Shown piece by piece: positions 39,559 through 45,500 of a stretch of DNA of 64,000 nucleotides. Within the stretch, counting starts at the first letter, position 1. Each line of letters starts with the position of its first letter. A program made the translations under genes and the position numbers. The DNA is from Schistocephalus solidus (taxonomy: Eukaryota > Platyhelminthes > Cestoda > Diphyllobothriidea > Diphyllobothriidae), in assembly GCA_017591395.1 (NCBI GenBank), contig WEDG01000327.1:62001-126000 (forward strand). Reading direction: 5' to 3'. Under the pieces are notes generated by a model, which saw only the letters and a program-made list of their open reading frames with translations, was not told the DNA's origin and did no database searches.

Positions 39559-42500
39559 GACGGTTGAACTGTTGATCATGGATTAATTAGCGCATCAGGC
39601 TGGACTTTTTGTGATAGGCTAACAATAGAGTACCCCGTGCGGTTCCGGAGGTTACTTCGCGTACTGCAGCCGAAGTCTTCTGTCGTGGTGGTGGTGGTGG
39701 TGGTGTTTGCTGTTGTTTCGACGGTTTTCCTAATTTACGTGTAGAAAGATGCTACGTTTTAAAACTGTGCACCTTTTCTAACCGAATTAGTCATCTATAC
39801 GTACGCTTGGTGCCCTCATCCGTTTGCCAAGCGACATTTATTGGAGCAGAAGTAACGTATTGTCTCAACAGCTGCTGGTAATGAACAAGATGACTTGCGT
39901 TGATAATGAAACCGTCCCCAAGGAAACAAATAGAACACGTTGTAGAACAAGAAGTGAAACGCGAGGATAGATTGCACCCCCGTTCTTGTCCCACTGCAGC
40001 CACTCTGTGTCGACAGCCTGATACGCTGTGCTTTACAATAGCCGAAGGTGAAGATAACCCGTTCCGTATGCTGGCGTCATTTTGGCTTTTCTTCCATCCG
40101 CGTGACCTCGATAGAAGTCCATGAAGCAGATAATTAGCTTGACTTAATAAGGCAATATAATGTGACTGCCGCCTTTTAATTGCCTTCGCAATTCACGGGG
40201 CCTCCGTGGGCGTGTTTTAGGGAAAGGTCGCTTGCCTTCCCGGGCTTCACACTTATCTGTAATCCTCACCCTTTGTGACGGAAGTTGGGAGGTCGACGTT
40301 TGGGTTGGGACCGTTTATCCCTCAGCCTCTCGGACCAACCCGGTCTTTTATCTGACGGTCAGCCCACCTGTGTGTCGTTGCTGTCTCCATGAGAAGCGAC
40401 CTACTTCAGTCACTGGTATTGTGCTATCCAACCCGTTGGTTTGATCTTCATTGCAGTCAGTGTACCTGCCCTGTGGGTGAAAAATAAGGCAATCCGTTTG
40501 TGACTTCAACTTCAGTCTTCGTAAGATCATTTAGTACACTTTTCTTTGTTACTGAACAACATAAAATGTGTCTTCTTCCGCTGTCTTCTGTTTTACTGGT
40601 GCCTAAATGTTGCGGCATCAGTCCACGAAATGGATATCGCTGCAATTTCGGACGTCAAGTAGGATTACTCAACTCTCACGAGTAAGACGATTCAACTGAC
40701 GGATGCAGAAGAGTACGGAACAGTGAATCGGGACGCGTGCAAATTGAGTGAAGATCCCCGATCAGCGGCTATTCGCTATTTAACTTGCACTAGTTCATTC
40801 GTCGGATCGCCCCCTCCACGCCCTTGCGCACTGAAGTTAATTGTGCATGAGTTATGCAGAAGAAAGGTGATCTGAGCGGTATCTACCCCCTGTCTTTCCA
40901 CACTCATCGTGTTCCAATGATTTAGATTAAGACAATGGTGGCTTGGCATGTACCTAGTGTTTACCAGGATACAAAGCGCTTGTCCGCACGCGCTGGTCCA
41001 TATTTATTAACAAGCCAGACTTCGCCTACTTACATTTCACAGCGGTGAAGGTTGCCATAAGGCGACATTTAGAAGGGACTCGAGCAGTCATGTTGTAGGT
41101 CGGAGGATCGTGTTACCCATCCGGTTGGAAACTGTGAAAGATTTAGTGTAGTGAGAAAAATTTGCGTAGGATCGACCTCACTGTCTTCTCCTGTTTTTTA
41201 TCATCGTAAGTCGGGTTTGGTAGACCGTACATGTAGTCGATTGCAATGGTTGACGTAGCTTGGAGCCCCCTCTCTCTGCTCCACCAAGCGTTTGATCCCG
41301 TTCAAGTTTGAGTGAAGAAGGCCTCCCGTTTTGTGTACTTTTTTTCACCCCCCTCCTACCCAAACACGTCAAAATTCTACTGCTGGAGCCAACTTCGATC
41401 ATGGACAAGTCAGAATGGCCGCGAATCTCTCTCTCTCTCTCTCGTAATTCCCTTCACCCATAAACCGCCACTAATCACCTACGATTTGTTCCTAGCTGTG
41501 ACAGCAACCATTCCCCGTTAAACTATCCTGATATTTAAGCAGTTTTCGACTTCGTGAAACCATTTTATGTGAGGTGAACAGGCTTTGGCAGCTACCTCAT
41601 CAGTGTAGACAATGGATCTCCTCACCCAGTTATCTTTTTGAATGGATCTATCTGCGTGAACTTGCGAGGTCTGCTTTCGTATCAGAGCCCTTTCAGGTGG
41701 GTAGAGTGACTGATCGGATATTTGTGCATTCCTCTTATGAGCGAGTTGCTTGTAACCGCTTTGACGGTCATCAAAGCGGTTACAAGCAACCCGCTTATAA
41801 GAGGAATGCACAGATGTCCGATCAGTCACTCTACCCGTTTACGTCATCGACCTTTAGGACTCCGTTTTGCCTCTGCAACCTCATGCAGACCGACGATGTG
41901 GTGGACGCTGCTCAACTCTTCCGCATGGTTCGCACCCAGCCCTTTTCGTTACTTGATTGTATGACGAACGTGCTCGTCATTGAATACGACGGATGCACCA
42001 TCGCCTGTTCGGCTGACACCGATTCGTACACTACCAGGCTCTGTATCTAATGTCTGTCCCGCCGCAACTACCCACTTACGTAGCCTACCACTGGGTTGCG
42101 CTTCACTGTCCACGATGATTCATGGATGACTGGTTCCGCCAGCAATAAGGCGCACTGAATGCCACCATACTACTTGTGTTCGGGGACCATCCAGAAAAAC
42201 GGTTTAGCTGTCGCCGTACGGGCTTGGTCGTCTGATGGTCTGTCGAGAACAAGTTCACACCGATTTGCGTGCTTTTTCATCGGGCCAACGTGTGGACACC
42301 AGCTATCTAAGGTTTTGGAACCGTCCCGTTCACTGCATTTGTAGATTCCTCCGAAACCAGTCTTGGAGACACGAAGTGTCTGCTACCTACACGTCTCTTT
42401 TGTATCCTAAAAAATCAAAAGAAGCAGATAATTTATACAAATCAGTGTGGTCACTCAGCCGTAAATAATCGCACCCCAATCTATTGACTTCCCGAAGCAA

Positions 42501-45500
42501 ACAAGCTCCTTATGGGTGACAAAGGTCACGAAATGACAACCAAGTACCAGACCGATGTCAGTCAGGTTATAAGTTCATAGTGAGCAGGGACGGGAGAAAA
42601 TGCGGGTAGATTGATGCAGTCGGTTTAGGGTTTATTCTGCCTTCATTCAGCCAATCTACTATTTTAATTTATAGGGCTTCTGTCTGGTATTTGATTATCC
42701 GTTAGTGACCTTCGCTATTCATACGGAGATTTTTGCTTTGAGGAGCCAATAGTTCGATGTGTGACCATTCTTGATTGAATAAATACCTTATTTGTTATGA
42801 CAGAGAATGACCAGTGCCCGGGCACTCATGAACTTTCGTTCGATGAAGTGCTTATAATCTATCTGCTAGACCCCGTCAGTGGACCATCTGCACCATGCAC
42901 AAGCGCATGTTCGTGTTTCTGGTCCCAGCTGGATGTGTGCCTACTACTGGAAAGAAATCCTTACCGCATTCCAATCTCCCGTCTCACATATTTTCTGTAT
43001 CTGCATTTCCACCGCGGGGCCGAGTGGGTTTACGAGGAACTGAGAGCTGTTAATCAGGATGCGAAGGTCCGTCTCCCACAGAAATTCGTCTATTGCAATT
43101 CATTTCGTGCCTAGCACAGTTAGCTAACTACGAAGAGAGAGAAAGAGAGGTGTGGTGACACTCGTGGACATTAGTCTTCCGCAGTCTTTTTGAGTAAAGT
43201 TTTTATCGGAAATGCTGGTATGGCACCACCGCCATTCTCAGCCTGAGTTCCGACCCGCAGTAAATGTAGTCAGGAAAGTTGAGGGACTGAAATGTTTCTG
43301 GCCCAGACGGTTATTATACAGAACCACCACTGCGCTCAGAAAGTTAATGCCTAGAACTTTTTGAAGCATCAGTTAGGCAGGAAACATGAAGTACTGGATG
43401 AGTTACTACTCTTTGTCCCACTGAGTGCGTTAAATTGCCCCTTTTTGTTCAAATTATTCCGTCAGTTCAACTAACGCACCATTTATTTATGACTATTGAG
43501 TCCCTTTCTTTTCCGTCTTGTCGTAAAGTGCGCTGTACGCCCCTTACTCATTTAGAGCACGGCTTCCGTTTACTATCTCAGTCTCGTTAATAAGCTAAAG
43601 ACAAGTGAAAAGTTTCGTGGGCATCATCTAAAAATCTGGATAACATGGTCTAATCTTCAATATCAGTTCCTGTGGAAACGCGCCACATCGAACCTCTTCA
43701 CCTCCGTACATCAGTTCTATGGTTGAACCAGTAGTGGATGCGTGAAGATGACCAGTAGGGGTTCAGCTGCTGTTTACCTTTGTGCAACTGTGTATGAACT
43801 TGTCTGGGGTAACTGCCGTCTGTTAATATTTTACACGAGTTTTCTTACCTTTTTTACTCGTTTTTATTTCACTAGTAGGTTCCGAAAGTGTTTACTCGGA
43901 ACTTTCTGTCCTTTGTCTCCGCCGTTCGTGCAATTTTTGTCAAACTGTCGTTTTTTTGTCGTTTTCCGTGTTACACACTGTGTCCTCAGCGCCTGCTGTC
44001 GGTCCATCGTGACTGGCGTAATTAATTCATGTTTTTGGAGGCCTCAGCCTCAGTCGCGCTACTGTGGAATTCGCCTGCCTGGCCTGCAACCCGAATGCCT
44101 CGGCAACAGCTGCTCTAATGACTATTATTCGACATGTAGTGATAGGGCACAGCGCATGGGTGCCGAACCTTCCTCGGATAGGGTAAACAGAGGAATCCCC
44201 GCTTGCGCGTGCTGCACGACCTCATTACCGACAACAAGCATATCTGTCCGAAATGCGGTGAGATTCCACACAAGCCGCTTTGTTGTTTCCGGCCGTGATC
44301 GGCTTCAGGAGGGCCTGGGTCTCGGACAAATTTACTGACGGTTCTTTTGACCAGCCTCCTTTGCTTTTCAAAGGCCCAAAGGAGACGATGCGTTCGCTAC
44401 TACAAAAAGATTATTGTTCTGACATCTCGGATTCTCACGCAAATCCATCCACAGAGGCAGTCGTATGTAAGGCGTCACAGTGCTCGCATCTTCTCCTCCG
44501 CCTGAACTGCTTCCTGGAACTCGCCTGTTCACTATTATCAGCACTAGGTTTTCGTGGGTGAATCCGTTAGTTTATACCTAAACTCTAGGAAGGCGAAAGT
44601 GTTTTCAACCTGCATTCCTGACCAGGAGAAGGCGTTTCTCGAGCTTATTGGCTGACAACTTGAAGGAGGAGACAGTTTCACCTACCCCTAGGTGAGGCTG
44701 CTACCGAGTGTGTGCAGCGTAAGGACGGCATCATCTGCCTAATTGATGTTGTTTGTGGGGTTTTCTCGGACATTATAAAGCGTCCATGATCCCGACACGA
44801 CATCCCCATCGCCACGAAGATTCGCGTGTACCGTGCATCTGTCCGGTGAGTCTTTCTCTACGGCTGCGAATGTTGGGCTGTGCCCGTGGAAGAAATTTGA
44901 CCATCGCTGCTTAAGGACCGCCATTCCAGTGAAGTACACCGACTTCATCCCAAATGAGACAGTCTGCACTCGCTGCGACAACATCGTCATGATATCCCAG
45001 TCTATCCACGAATGACTACTGAGGTGATTTTGCATGTCATCTGCCCCATGAGTTCAGTTTTATTGTTCTCGATCTGTATTCGGTATTATTTGGTATTCGG
45101 TCACCGTCGTTAGCGAAGAGAATGGGTCGAGATGTCCAGATTTGCCGCCGCCTATCGTCACGCGTGGAGAGGGACAATGTGTGACACCATCGAGGTCGTC
45201 CAGATCAGGCACTATCCCAGCCATCCGAAGTACAAGAGCATCAGTGCGGTGCCAGTGGACTTACACAGCTACTTGTAGTAAACGATAAACGTAGTCTTTA
45301 CGTCACGTCAGCTAAGTTTTGCTGCTGGTATGCAACTGGGAAGAGAAAAATAGCAAGGTTGAAACCAGCGCTTAAGTTCTTATCTGTAGACCACTGAATG
45401 GGCTTTGAAATAACCGCAATGCACTTACTTGTAACCAGGGTCTCACGGGATGTATGGTCACGTTACAAAAGCCCCCTCTGACTGTGTCCTTGTGTGCAAC

